From positions 124,001-188,000 of the forward strand of contig CACWOZ010000003.1 in NCBI GenBank assembly GCA_902762655.1: a DNA stretch of 64,000 bases, in the 5' to 3' direction. A program made the translations under genes and the position numbers. Below the pieces are notes generated by a model. That model was given only the letters and a program-made list of their open reading frames with translations, had not been told where the DNA came from and made no database searches. Below are positions 1 through 9,811 of the stretch, piece after piece. How positions within the stretch are numbered: position 1 is the stretch's first letter; every line of letters begins with the position of its first letter. Source of the DNA: an uncultured Bacteroidia bacterium (GTDB taxonomy: Bacteria; Bacteroidota; Bacteroidia; Bacteroidales; UBA932).

Positions 1-2
1 AC

Positions 3-320
3 CTGCTCGGGGCCAGGGTGCTGACCTTCGGCATCCCGGGATGCGACCCTTACGACGAAGCGAGCGTGTCGGCGGCTCCGTCAGGAAAACACTATCTGGT
101 GCTCAACGTCACCTTCGCTACCGGCAAGTACAAGAACATCCGCATAGATGTCACCGACCAGGTACGCGCCTTGCCAACCGGGGGAGTGATTCCGCTGGAG
201 ATAGATGTGAACGACTTTCCTCCGGAGGATATCGACCCGCCGGTGACGGGCGGAGGTGGGTTCGAGGCTTTGATAGGGGGATGGAATGAGCAGGTAGGAA
301 GTACGACAATTATTAACTAA
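3..320 (+). CDS. C-terminal part of a DUF5119-like fimbrial-locus protein (5' end outside window)
   Basis: The reading frame is open from the left edge, so the true start lies upstream; about 105 C-terminal residues are visible. They include a strand-rich stretch with VTDQVRALPTGGVIPLEI, followed by an acidic, glycine-rich tail ending in GGFEALIGGWNEQVG. This beta-strand/DVTDQV/GGF-W-W tail resembles the end of Bacteroidales DUF5119 proteins, which often sit in fimbrillin operons. It is followed by four more fimbrial-type genes on the same strand, the first 28 bases downstream. Family placement is by resemblance only; a fimbrillin of another subfamily is the alternative. Confidence 0.6.
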   Translation: MLGARVLTFGIPGCDPYDEASVSAAPSGKHYLVLNVTFATGKYKNIRIDVTDQVRALPTGGVIPLEIDVNDFPPEDIDPPVTGGGGFEALIGGWNEQVGSTTIIN

Positions 321-348
321 CAATATTTTATCAACTTTTTAACTTTTC

Positions 349-1413
349 ATGCGTATGAAGAAAATTATGATTATCGCAGTCGCAGCCATCGCACTGGCTG
401 CCTGCAGCAAGACCTTCGACCACAACAAAACCGAAGGTGCAGCAATCGGGTTCGGCACATGGACAGAGAATCTGACAAAGGCCAGGACTCAGGGAGATAA
501 CACGTTCACTGCAGGGGATGACTTTGCAGTTTACGGTTTCAAACTCAATGGTTCTACCAACAATGTCGTTTTTGACGATATTACTGTTTCAGCCTCTGGT
601 TCACCTTTGGTCTGGGATTATGTTACTGGGGAGGTCCCTGCACGTTACTGGGATCCCAGTGCTACAAGCTACACTTTCTATGGTGTTTCCCCTTCGGCAA
701 TCGGTAAAGCAGCAGATGTGGATCCCGAGACGGGCGAAATTTCCAGCGCCAGTATTACTTTTAAAGGGAACGACAATGACATTCTTGTTGCTGACAAGAA
801 AGAGGTCCTTCCTGCCGCATATGGCACAGTGGTGCCACTCGTGTTCAATCATATTGCATCTCTGGTAGACTTCAAGGTTGATAAGGATGTGAATCTCGGG
901 AACGCTGTTCTTGCTATAACCAGTTTCTCGATAACCAATATTGATAATACAGGTACATTCAGTGTGAACGATGCTTATACTGGCACACACCCTGTCGTTA
1001 CATGGAATGCCACATCTCACGCAGGAGTGTATGATAATACTAAGGGTGTTGTTTCCGTCACTCTTCCCACGGATGTTGCAAGTACCGTAGGAGCCGAGTT
1101 CCTCATTAATAATCTGGTAGTTATGCCTCAGACTTTCCGTACTGATTCCAATATCCAGACCGTCAACATTGGATACACGATTAAAGACGAGGCCAATAAT
1201 GAATCAACATACACCCAGAGCTTCAATCTTAAGATTTTCGACTGGGGGGATGACCGTAGTCAGGGAAACAATACTATCATTGGCGGATGGGAAGCAGGCA
1301 AACACTATACGTTCATTCTTACCATTGATGCCAAGAAGATCAACTTCTCAGCCAGCATTACTCCTTGGGTTAAAACCGGCAATGAAACCGGCTACCATTA
1401 CCTCTTCAACTAA
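349..1413 (+). CDS. Fimbrillin family lipoprotein (Mfa-like subunit)
   Basis: 354 residues. The N-terminus is a lipoprotein signal peptide, a hydrophobic run ending in the lipobox LAAC at about residues 16-19. An in-frame ATG six bases downstream (355) is an equally good start and gives MKKIMIIAV. The mature part is beta-rich, with features seen in Bacteroidales fimbrillins: an early segment with TKART, an A..YWDPSATSYTFYGVSP stretch, LVFNHIASLVDFKV near the middle and a closing WGDDRS...IIGGWEAGKHYTFIL block. These subunits are exported as lipoproteins, cleaved by an Arg/Lys-gingipain-type protease or similar, and polymerised on the surface. It lies in a co-directional run with the neighbouring fimbrillin, 8 bases away. 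Confidence 0.85.
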   Translation: MRMKKIMIIAVAAIALAACSKTFDHNKTEGAAIGFGTWTENLTKARTQGDNTFTAGDDFAVYGFKLNGSTNNVVFDDITVSASGSPLVWDYVTGEVPARYWDPSATSYTFYGVSPSAIGKAADVDPETGEISSASITFKGNDNDILVADKKEVLPAAYGTVVPLVFNHIASLVDFKVDKDVNLGNAVLAITSFSITNIDNTGTFSVNDAYTGTHPVVTWNATSHAGVYDNTKGVVSVTLPTDVASTVGAEFLINNLVVMPQTFRTDSNIQTVNIGYTIKDEANNESTYTQSFNLKIFDWGDDRSQGNNTIIGGWEAGKHYTFILTIDAKKINFSASITPWVKTGNETGYHYLFN

Positions 1414-1421
1414 ATCATTCA

Positions 1422-2507
1422 ATGTTTAACCGCATCATACGCATAGTGGCGACAGCCGCGGGTTGCGCCCTGCTCCTGGCAGGGTGCAGCCTCTGGCTGG
1501 ACGACCCGGCGCGCAATCCTCAAACGGATAGTGAAGCCATCTGCTTCAGCGCCGGGAACGCCCTACTGCGAGATGATGCACCCGTCTCCAAAGCCACACT
1601 TTCTGAGTCCTTTGTGGAAGGGAATACTTTTGCAGTCTTCGGCAACCGTGTTATTTCCGGTGTCCAGACTACCGTCTTTGGAGGCACAAATGGAGTTACA
1701 GTTACTCTTACAGATCACGACGAGAATTCCGGCACCCCGCCCGTATGGACGTACAGCCCGGTAAAGTTATGGTATTGGGAAAGCTCTGGAGACTGGTATG
1801 ATTTTATTGCCGTTTCTCCCGCAGGGGCGGGAAGTGTAAAAATGGATATAGCCGGCAATCTGGCCGTATCTACCCACTACAATCTCGCTTCCCACGACTA
1901 TGACATTCTGGGTGCGACTTACCGAAGGCGCGGCAATGTGCAGGATCCTTGTGGAACAGTTCCGATGGTGTTTAATCATCTGGGAAGTGCTGTGATAGTG
2001 AGGATTCTGAACAACTCCGAACTAACAGATGTTACGCTGGATGAAGTAAAATACAAGAACCTGGTAGTGGAAGGGGATTCCAAATTAACCCTGGATCTTT
2101 ATGGCAACCCCGAACGATCCTGGATTAACACGGAACGCAATACGAGCTTTGTCAGGCTTTCGTCTCCGGACCAGCTCATTGAAGCGGACGATTCTTACGA
2201 TTGCGCACCTGATGTAATGATTCCCCAGCGCCTCGACCAGGCTGCCGCCGCAGGTAATAACGTCGAGGATATGCCTGCCTTGTATTTGTACTACACTCCT
2301 GAAGGATCCACCCAAAAAGAAGCCATTGTAAGGCTTAAGGATATTTGCCCCAGAGATAGCGACACCCCGATTACTTCGTGGGCCGCAGGAACAAAGTATA
2401 TCTACGAGATATCCATGCGGCTCGACGGTGGAGTTCTTGTGACGGTGGAAACCACCGATTGGGGCGAGACCATTGAGGCTGAAACACCCGGATTACTGAT
2501 TCAATGA
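1422..2507 (+). CDS. Second fimbrillin family lipoprotein
   Basis: 361 residues with a lipoprotein signal ending in LLAGC (about residues 18-22). It has the same architecture as the upstream gene: an SKATL segment after the signal, W.YSPVKLWYWESSGDWYDFIAVSP, then MVFNHLGSAVIVRI and a final TSWAAGTKYIYEISM...TDWGE block, so the two are paralogous subunits rather than copies of one gene. Its 3' end overlaps the next start by four bases (ATGA), implying translational coupling. Which of the two is the major shaft subunit cannot be told from sequence. Confidence 0.85.
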   Translation: MFNRIIRIVATAAGCALLLAGCSLWLDDPARNPQTDSEAICFSAGNALLRDDAPVSKATLSESFVEGNTFAVFGNRVISGVQTTVFGGTNGVTVTLTDHDENSGTPPVWTYSPVKLWYWESSGDWYDFIAVSPAGAGSVKMDIAGNLAVSTHYNLASHDYDILGATYRRRGNVQDPCGTVPMVFNHLGSAVIVRILNNSELTDVTLDEVKYKNLVVEGDSKLTLDLYGNPERSWINTERNTSFVRLSSPDQLIEADDSYDCAPDVMIPQRLDQAAAAGNNVEDMPALYLYYTPEGSTQKEAIVRLKDICPRDSDTPITSWAAGTKYIYEISMRLDGGVLVTVETTDWGETIEAETPGLLIQ

Positions 2508-3607
2508 AACGATTTCTTCTCATAGCATTGCTTGCCTTGCTAGGCGCCGTTTCATGCATGCGCATGGAACAGGCCGGGAAGGCTGTCGGTTGCTGTGAGA
2601 TGCAAATCAATTTCAGAACAGGTGCCCTGCAAACCAAGGGCGGTACCGGAGACGGCAACGTATCCGACGGTGGTGGAATTTACATTGACAATGGTGTGCC
2701 CGACCTCGTAATCCTCATAGTCAATTCATCCGACAATGTTGTCGGAGTCTATCCGGATCCTAATCCTGGCGTAGATGTAGAAAGCACCCTGGAAAGCATT
2801 GCGGACGCGACTTCCATGAGGGTGAAGTTCACCGGCCTGAATGAGGGTACCTACAGTGTCTATGCCTTTGCAAACACCGAGGGTTACTGGCCTATGTCGG
2901 GACAGGGAACTGCGACATCCAGGAACTATCTTGCCGGACTTACCACCAAATCTGCCATTGAATCATTGAAATTCGCGGATTTGTTCGCTTCGGTGCCGGA
3001 GAGTGTCTGTCCCAACGATGACGACAATCTTCCCGAAAGGCTTCCCCTGTCAGCCAAAGGTACCGTCATTGTATCATCGCTTCACACCGGAGAGGTCACG
3101 CTCGCTATGAAGCGCTGTGTAGCGAAAGTTACAGCGGAGTTCGTAAACAACACCGCGGAAGAACTGACCCTCTACGACTACACCAGTACTATCGTAAGGA
3201 TGTGTCCAAACAGCGGTTTTGTCATTGAGGGTTCGCCCAAAGATTATCCGGACGGAACACTGGCCGGAAACATAACGACGTCAGAAAGTTCCTTGGTGAT
3301 TCCTGCTGTAGATCCGATTGATTCTTCCAAGCCGGGCAGCATATCCAAATCGTGGTATGTCTTCCCGAGTTCGGGTCCGTACACCTGTGATTTCGGGTTT
3401 ACCTTGTTCAAGGGAGATCCGACTGAACATGTGTACACTTACTCGAACCTCCCGGTTCATGACGATCATGCTGTGAGCATTCCGTCACTGGACAGGAACA
3501 GGCATCTCCATATAGTCACCAAGATAAGTAAGGGTACCACTGTATCCTTCAACTTTGAGGTTGGCGGTTGGGGAGATCCAATCGTGGAACAAGTTATGTT
3601 TGATTAA
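2504..3607 (+). CDS. FimB/Mfa2-family fimbrial anchor-like lipoprotein
   Basis: 367 residues; signal peptide with lipobox GAVSC at about residues 15-19. The mature part begins with a beta-strand domain (PDLVILIVNSSDNVVG, then MRVKFTGLNEGTYSVYAFAN) and has a second domain around AMKRCVAKVTAEFVNN. This two-domain layout, with an AMKRCVAKV-type strand, is typical of the FimB/Mfa2 family, which anchors fimbriae and limits their length in Porphyromonas and relatives. It sits directly between the fimbrillins and the large DUF4906 protein, as expected for an anchor or accessory subunit. The start overlaps the previous stop, and only two bases separate its stop from the next gene. Confidence 0.72.
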   Translation: MKRFLLIALLALLGAVSCMRMEQAGKAVGCCEMQINFRTGALQTKGGTGDGNVSDGGGIYIDNGVPDLVILIVNSSDNVVGVYPDPNPGVDVESTLESIADATSMRVKFTGLNEGTYSVYAFANTEGYWPMSGQGTATSRNYLAGLTTKSAIESLKFADLFASVPESVCPNDDDNLPERLPLSAKGTVIVSSLHTGEVTLAMKRCVAKVTAEFVNNTAEELTLYDYTSTIVRMCPNSGFVIEGSPKDYPDGTLAGNITTSESSLVIPAVDPIDSSKPGSISKSWYVFPSSGPYTCDFGFTLFKGDPTEHVYTYSNLPVHDDHAVSIPSLDRNRHLHIVTKISKGTTVSFNFEVGGWGDPIVEQVMFD

Positions 3608-3609
3608 CT

Positions 3610-6600
3610 ATGGTTAAATTCATACGTACAGTCGCAACCTTGCTGCTCGCAGTTTCCACCCTTGCGTGCAGCCGCATTATGGAGGAAGATCCTCTGCCTC
3701 AGAGCAACCTCTATCCTGATGGCGTTCCGGTTACGTTGAAGATCGATTTCGGCAGCTCCGAAATGATCAAGCTGGATGTCGGGACTAAAGCAGAAGCGTC
3801 CGAATCCGACGAATCGCGTGTCCACGACCTGTACGTGATGATTTTCGACAACACGACTCTGGTTGGAGGCTCGCCAAAAAAGATATATGGGCGGTATTTT
3901 TCATACGAACATCTTGCTTCCGATCTAGCAAGCATGGACACAAACCCCAACGAGGGCTGGTGGGTTGAAAACAAAACTCTAACCGGAGTCTCTCCCGCAG
4001 TAGCCCAGACTGCCGGAGCGGTGAAAGTCTCTACTGTCACCTGTTCCAATGCACTTCTGGTTGTCCTGGCCAACGTTACAAATGCCGTGAGCAGTATGAG
4101 TGATGATCCGGAACTTGACGACATCGCTTACCTTAATGGTTTGACGACCTTCCGTGAACTCCAGCAGACCAAGATTACGCTTGAGCAGGATATTGTTAAC
4201 CGCAAGGACCTGTTCCTGATGATGGGCACGCTTGGAAAAATCGGGCCTTCCGATGAGCTAAATTCTACGCTTGACACCAGGGATATGATCTGGGGAGAGT
4301 TGCCCAAGACTTACAACCCAACATTCAAGGTCTCTCTCAAGCCGCTGGACGCCAAGATTAAGTTTATGGTCCGCACCAATAGGAATAACATCGATGCTGA
4401 AGAGGCGGTATATTGGACCGTATGCAGCACTCCCGACAAGTGTTTCCTTTTCCCTGACGGGACTGTCCCCGGTGATGCAGTGTTCTTTGACTCAGAGACG
4501 TCTTATTTTGAGGGGACTGTGCCCTCTGAAGATTCCGGCTACAGCGACTGGTATGTGTTTACCTTCTATACCTTGGAGAATCAGCAGGTAAAGAAAAAGC
4601 ACGCAACAAATTATCACGACAGGGAGAAACAGATTAAAACCGACTCCGGCAACAGCGGTTATGAATGGTGGACCAAAGAAGGTGGCGGAGACAAGGTTTA
4701 TCATTCAGGTAATTATGTCAATAATGGTAAATGGGAATACGCCAATGACCTCGCGACTTATGTGAAGTTCGATATGGTGTTGACTCTTAATTCCACCGGT
4801 ATTTATCAAGCCACAGGAGAAACTGTCAACAATGCCCTTACCACCGATACAATTTTCTCCGTCCACCTGGGAGATTTCGGATCAAGCGGCAGCTCTGAAG
4901 AGAATGCATTCGACGACTATAGCGCTCTCAGGGGCTGTTATTACACCTATAAAATTACAATCGACAATTCTGGGAGTGTTTATGCCGAGGTTGAAAATGA
5001 CAATGAACGCCAGCCCGGTCAGGAAGGCTATCTGCTGCTTACAAACGACGAAATCGTGAACGCAGATGCCCACTATGAGTATCATAGCGTCTCGTTTGAA
5101 TACAACGAAGACTGGGATCCGAGCGTGTTCTCCTGGTACGTAAAGACGCCTTTCGGCCAGGGGGAGCCAAAGAAAACCACCGAAACTGTCGGGGGCAGGA
5201 CCTATCCTCTTTACAATGCCGAAGGTCTCGACTATAAATGGGTGATGTTCGGTGTAAATAACCCTGATTCCGAAGATCCTTCCAAATATTCCAGTAACAG
5301 GCTTAAGTATCCTGGAATATCCGAATACAAGCCGGAATGGAAGCCTTCATCCGGAGATCCGACTCCGAAACTGATGGATATAAACCAGCTCATAGAGTAT
5401 CTCTTCGACCAGAAGGTGCGCAAAGAGAACAGTGAGCCCAACGATTTCCTCTCCAATACCATCAAGGTTACCATCTTCATAGACGAATACTATTACGAGA
5501 AGAATCCTCTCGACGATGATGCTTCCGCCGAGGCTGATCCGGATTTGTGGCGCCAGTTCGTCAATGCGGCGCCGCGCGAAATGCACATACTCTCCGATGC
5601 CCGCAAGAGCCGCGACAAGAAGAGCGATGTGATTATGAGCAGTCACTCAATTATCCAGCAGTCGATACAGACCATTTACAATATTTACGCCCCAGGGCTC
5701 AGAAGCCTCTGGGGCACAGAGCACAAGGATGAGATAAAGGAGAAGGTTCCCGAAGGGTGGCATTACTGGCCTGATGAATGTCCGTTAGGATCTGCAAGGG
5801 CGGGAGAAGATTCTAACATAGGGCGTGAGAATGGCAGACTGAATACTGCCTATATATGGGACGTTTACAGTAGCAGATCAGATACCGGAAGTGATCGTGA
5901 CGATAGGGAATGGGCCACCTACATGGATTTTGCCGTGGATAATGATACGCCGGAGCTCAAGAATGGTTTTAAGGGTATGGCTTTCTCCTGCCTTACCCGT
6001 AACCGCGACAACAATGGTAACGGAAAGATAGACCGCGACGAGGTCCGTTGGTATCTGGCCTCCACACGCCAGCTTATCGGTATGTGGGTTGGAAATGAAT
6101 CCCTGTCTCTCAGCGCACGTCTCTATCAGCCGGCCGAAGGGCAATGGCGTGCACATGTGGTCTCCAGCACTAATAAGTTGGTGTGCTGGTCCGAAGAAGG
6201 AGCTGGTGCTACTCCAATTGATAAGGACTGGGCGGGTTCTTCATCCGTATATGCAACTTGGAATAGTGAAGATGAGGCTGCAGCTGGAGAAAGTGTCCGC
6301 TGCCTCAGGAACATAGGCACTTATGATGGTCCTTCTGGTGTTACAGACATCAGTTATGCTCCCTACAAGCAGGAGATTGACAAATATTTCACGATGGAGA
6401 CAGAAGGCAGCGGGGTCGATGCCACCACCACCTTCTATTTCGACCGCTTGAATACCAAATCCATACGCGAGTATTCCGAAGGAGAACTGCCATATCATCC
6501 TCAGACATCACTCAATAATAGGGTATATGTCAAGATGACTGCACAACCTCAATCCAGTCAGGTGGATGAATTCCCCGCAGTGAAATCAGCAGCCTTTAAT

Positions 6601-8247
6601 CCTATTATTACTGCGAGCGGCAGGAACCCTTACTGTCCCGAAGGCTGGCGTCTTCCAAACCAAACGGAATACGTGCTTATGTCTTTGTACATGAACTCGG
6701 ACTATTTTACCCAAGACGCCGACGGGAACTCCTATGGTTCCACTCTAGTTGTCATGCCAAGCCGCACTTATTATGACCGTGGTATTTACGGGAGTCTTCG
6801 TCAGGAAAGCGGGCCATGGAGTTCTGAAAAACACAAGGTTGGCTTTGCATACAATACGACCCAAAGAAAGACTTTCTGCACCGGCGGCAAGAGTGAGAAG
6901 GACGATCATAACGTAACCAGAACCCGCTGTGTGCGGGATGAAAAGATGACAGGGGTCATTAATGGGGATATCCTCGTGAACGACAAGACTGTCTATCCTG
7001 AAGACTGGACTCCCATCATCTTCAATTTCAGCTCAGTGGCGTCAGCATTTACTTATGCTTCTGTCAAACTGTGTTATAATACCCATAACGGTAACTATCG
7101 TGAATGGGATCTCCCGATTGACAAAATGCCTTCGGGGCTTCAGTTCCGCGACACACTCAAGGCTATCATTCCTTCGCTGACAACACTTGGACTTGATGAA
7201 GCAGAGTTCCCTATCCATTTAACTCTTCAGGCCGAGGTGCGTAATCTTGCCGCTCAATCATTGGTTAAGAACGTCCCTCTTGTTATGGACCACCCTACAG
7301 TAGGAAAGGTTTCCATCGACTTCCCTTCAAAGAGTTCAGAGGAGAAGGGCTTGCCGATACGGGTAAAAATGTCTATCGGCGGCCACTCCGTCAAGTTTGC
7401 TTCTGCAACCCTCCAGTGGAAGGAAAGCGGTGGCTCCTGGCATGACTACGCCATCAGCGGCCTGGATACGGATTTCCACCGCAGTTATTCGGAAGATATC
7501 TATATCGCAGATCTTTTCAATGCCATATCCAGCTCAGATTTTACCAATGGCGATTTCATCGGCAAACGCTATGATTACCGGCTTGTTGTAGAAAGTACCG
7601 ACGGCCACACAGAAACCTCGCCCGTTCGTTCAATGGAAATAGTTCGTTACTACTATACTCCGAATCCGGTTCCGGATGGAGGATGGACGAGCAACTCTCA
7701 GTGCAATAAAAAATGGGGCGGAGATCCTAGTGCCGCAGCCCGCTACCAATCGAGTAACAAGGGGGATAAGATTGAGAATTTGAACTTCGCAGATGGCGAC
7801 GTGATTGAAGCAGATATCGATATGTCCAACTGTGTTTATGTCTATCTGGACGGCACTGCGGCCAACGATATGGGTAAAGACAATATTTTCGGTTTCAGTT
7901 CCGACAATGTCGCTAATATTGCAAATTCAATAATATGGTATTATCCCTCTGTTAAGAACCAGGTTGCGCCTCCAGGGGATACCGGTTGGACCAAAATGCG
8001 TATCCACGCGGGAAGGTGGTCCGCTTTGGAGCCTGAAGGGGTCGTGACCCGGATGAATCTTATTCTGGATAAGGGTGGCATCCTCCGCGACGGCGCCCGT
8101 TTCGAGGGCAATCCGGGAGATTGGAACTCAAGGGTTAAAGCCACTCTTACAGGAGCCTCGACCATATATGTCGGTGCGCAGGAAGGAACACACCTTTCCC
8201 GCGCTACCTACAATTATGTTCGCGTCATCCGTAATCGGGAAATGTAA
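3610..8247 (+). CDS. Large DUF4906-type lipoprotein, putative fimbrial tip adhesin
   Basis: 1545 residues. A signal peptide ends in lipobox STLAC (about residues 16-20). The first third resembles a fimbrillin/FimB fold (LHDLYVMIFD-like strand, then a KPLDAKIKFMVRTN strand). The central part contains NGNGKIDRDEVRWYL (about 800-815), followed by a long substrate-like domain with CPEGWRLPNQTEYVLMS near residue 1010; this matches the DUF4906 class of large Bacteroidales surface proteins. The C-terminal third is beta-sandwich repeats (LVKNVPLVMDHPTVGKVSID onward) ending in a strand YNYVRVIRN. Being last in the fimbrial operon and four times the size of the subunits suggests a tip adhesin, but this is inference from context. 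Confidence 0.75.
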   Translation: MVKFIRTVATLLLAVSTLACSRIMEEDPLPQSNLYPDGVPVTLKIDFGSSEMIKLDVGTKAEASESDESRVHDLYVMIFDNTTLVGGSPKKIYGRYFSYEHLASDLASMDTNPNEGWWVENKTLTGVSPAVAQTAGAVKVSTVTCSNALLVVLANVTNAVSSMSDDPELDDIAYLNGLTTFRELQQTKITLEQDIVNRKDLFLMMGTLGKIGPSDELNSTLDTRDMIWGELPKTYNPTFKVSLKPLDAKIKFMVRTNRNNIDAEEAVYWTVCSTPDKCFLFPDGTVPGDAVFFDSETSYFEGTVPSEDSGYSDWYVFTFYTLENQQVKKKHATNYHDREKQIKTDSGNSGYEWWTKEGGGDKVYHSGNYVNNGKWEYANDLATYVKFDMVLTLNSTGIYQATGETVNNALTTDTIFSVHLGDFGSSGSSEENAFDDYSALRGCYYTYKITIDNSGSVYAEVENDNERQPGQEGYLLLTNDEIVNADAHYEYHSVSFEYNEDWDPSVFSWYVKTPFGQGEPKKTTETVGGRTYPLYNAEGLDYKWVMFGVNNPDSEDPSKYSSNRLKYPGISEYKPEWKPSSGDPTPKLMDINQLIEYLFDQKVRKENSEPNDFLSNTIKVTIFIDEYYYEKNPLDDDASAEADPDLWRQFVNAAPREMHILSDARKSRDKKSDVIMSSHSIIQQSIQTIYNIYAPGLRSLWGTEHKDEIKEKVPEGWHYWPDECPLGSARAGEDSNIGRENGRLNTAYIWDVYSSRSDTGSDRDDREWATYMDFAVDNDTPELKNGFKGMAFSCLTRNRDNNGNGKIDRDEVRWYLASTRQLIGMWVGNESLSLSARLYQPAEGQWRAHVVSSTNKLVCWSEEGAGATPIDKDWAGSSSVYATWNSEDEAAAGESVRCLRNIGTYDGPSGVTDISYAPYKQEIDKYFTMETEGSGVDATTTFYFDRLNTKSIREYSEGELPYHPQTSLNNRVYVKMTAQPQSSQVDEFPAVKSAAFNPIITASGRNPYCPEGWRLPNQTEYVLMSLYMNSDYFTQDADGNSYGSTLVVMPSRTYYDRGIYGSLRQESGPWSSEKHKVGFAYNTTQRKTFCTGGKSEKDDHNVTRTRCVRDEKMTGVINGDILVNDKTVYPEDWTPIIFNFSSVASAFTYASVKLCYNTHNGNYREWDLPIDKMPSGLQFRDTLKAIIPSLTTLGLDEAEFPIHLTLQAEVRNLAAQSLVKNVPLVMDHPTVGKVSIDFPSKSSEEKGLPIRVKMSIGGHSVKFASATLQWKESGGSWHDYAISGLDTDFHRSYSEDIYIADLFNAISSSDFTNGDFIGKRYDYRLVVESTDGHTETSPVRSMEIVRYYYTPNPVPDGGWTSNSQCNKKWGGDPSAAARYQSSNKGDKIENLNFADGDVIEADIDMSNCVYVYLDGTAANDMGKDNIFGFSSDNVANIANSIIWYYPSVKNQVAPPGDTGWTKMRIHAGRWSALEPEGVVTRMNLILDKGGILRDGARFEGNPGDWNSRVKATLTGASTIYVGAQEGTHLSRATYNYVRVIRNREM

Positions 8248-8266
8248 CTTATAACTTATAACACAA

Positions 8267-9811
8267 ATGAAATCTACCCTCACTATTATGAGCTTAATAC
8301 TTACCGCATTGCTGGCCACTATCGCTGGCGGCTGCAAGAAGTCCGGAGGCAAGTCCGTGGTCTACTTCACCCGTAATCTTTCAGCAGAAGGCCTCATCCA
8401 GGCTTATGAGCAGGTGAATGGCAAGATCGAAGGCCGCGTGGGTGTCAAACTGCATACGGGCGAGCAGAACGGCCCGAACATTATCCCTCGCGAATGGGTG
8501 AAGGCCTTGATGGAGAAAGATTTGCCGGACGCGAACATTATCGAAACAAATACCTATTACGAAGGTGACCGCTACACCACTGAACAACATCGCCAGACTC
8601 TCGAGGTAAATGGCTGGACCTTCTGCCCTGTGGATATCATGGATGCAGAGGGCACGGCCCTCCTGCCAGTGAAAGGCGGCAAGTGGTTCAAGGAGATGTC
8701 CGTGGGCAAGAATCTGCTGAACTACGATTCCATGGTAACCTTGACGCACTTCAAGGGGCATGCCATGGGTGGATTCGGCGGCAGCAACAAGAACATAGGC
8801 ATAGGCTGCGCGGACGGCCGCATCGGCAAGGCCTGGATACACACTGCCGAAGGATCCGAGGAGCAGTGGAGCATTGCGGAGGAGGAGCTTATGGAGCGCA
8901 TGACCGAATCTACCAAAGCCACCATCGACCACTTCGGTGAACACGTGACCTACGTGAATGTGATGCGCAACATGTCGGTGTCCTGCGACTGCGAAGGTCT
9001 TGAGGCAGAGGCTGTTGTGACTCCGGATGTGGGCATCCTCTCATCTACTGACATCCTCGCCCTCGATAAGGCCTGCGTGGATATCATCTACGCTATGCAT
9101 GAGGAAGAGCACAAGCATTTCGTGGAGCGCATCGAGACGCGTCATGGCCTGCGCCAGCTTACTTATATGAAGGAACTTCGCATGGGTAACGACAACTATG
9201 TCCTCATCGACCTCGACAACGGCGGCAAGCGCATCAGCGTGCAGGATGCCGCCCGCGCCTGCAAAAAGCGCAGCATCTATAACTACAGCACCCTCGGGAA
9301 CAAGGGGCAGATGGTGAATCTTTCCGACTACGAAGGCAAGGTGCTGCTCGTGGTAAACACCGCGTCCAAATGCGGATTCACGCCCCAGTACGATGGCCTT
9401 GAGGCACTTTATCAGAAGTATAAAGACAAGGGGCTGGTGGTGCTCGGCTTCCCCTGCGACCAGTTCGGCGGCCAGGAACCCGGCAGCAACGAAGAGATTG
9501 CGGAGTTCTGCCGCCTGAACCATGGTGTCACCTTCCCTTTGATGGCCAAGTCCGATGTGAACGGCCCGAAGGCAAATCCAGTGTTCAAGTGGCTCTGGAC
9601 CATGAAGCCTTTTGCCGGATTCGGGGAAGGGGAGACCGCGAAGTCCATGGATGCCATGCTCGCAAAGGTAGATCCCGAATACGCCGCCAATCCGGATATC
9701 AAGTGGAATTTCACCAAGTTCCTGGTAGACCGTCAGGGACAGCCGGTGGCGCGTTTCGAGCCTACGGTTGCTCCGGAAATGCTGGAAGACCGCATTGAGG
9801 CGTTGCTGTAG
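8267..9811 (+). CDS. DUF362 - glutathione peroxidase fusion lipoprotein
   Basis: 514 residues in one uninterrupted frame. Residues 1-25 form a lipoprotein signal (lipobox AGGC). Residues ~27-325 are a DUF362 domain: it opens with VVYFTRN, has HFKGHAMGGFGG and GIGCADGRIGK, and closes with MSVSCDCEG...DVGILSSTDILALDKACVD. Residues ~335-514 are a complete glutathione-peroxidase/BsaA domain: NTASKCGF (peroxidatic Cys about 369), FPCDQFGGQEPG (Gln about 403) and KWNFTKFLV (Trp and Asn about 480), so the catalytic tetrad is intact. Gpx enzymes reduce peroxides with a thioredoxin-type donor; the role of DUF362 proteins is unresolved, though many are tied to redox centres. The lipobox would place this peroxidase outside the cytoplasm, which is unusual. 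It is followed by a convergent-gene terminator at 9810-9852. Confidence 0.88.
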   Translation: MKSTLTIMSLILTALLATIAGGCKKSGGKSVVYFTRNLSAEGLIQAYEQVNGKIEGRVGVKLHTGEQNGPNIIPREWVKALMEKDLPDANIIETNTYYEGDRYTTEQHRQTLEVNGWTFCPVDIMDAEGTALLPVKGGKWFKEMSVGKNLLNYDSMVTLTHFKGHAMGGFGGSNKNIGIGCADGRIGKAWIHTAEGSEEQWSIAEEELMERMTESTKATIDHFGEHVTYVNVMRNMSVSCDCEGLEAEAVVTPDVGILSSTDILALDKACVDIIYAMHEEEHKHFVERIETRHGLRQLTYMKELRMGNDNYVLIDLDNGGKRISVQDAARACKKRSIYNYSTLGNKGQMVNLSDYEGKVLLVVNTASKCGFTPQYDGLEALYQKYKDKGLVVLGFPCDQFGGQEPGSNEEIAEFCRLNHGVTFPLMAKSDVNGPKANPVFKWLWTMKPFAGFGEGETAKSMDAMLAKVDPEYAANPDIKWNFTKFLVDRQGQPVARFEPTVAPEMLEDRIEALL

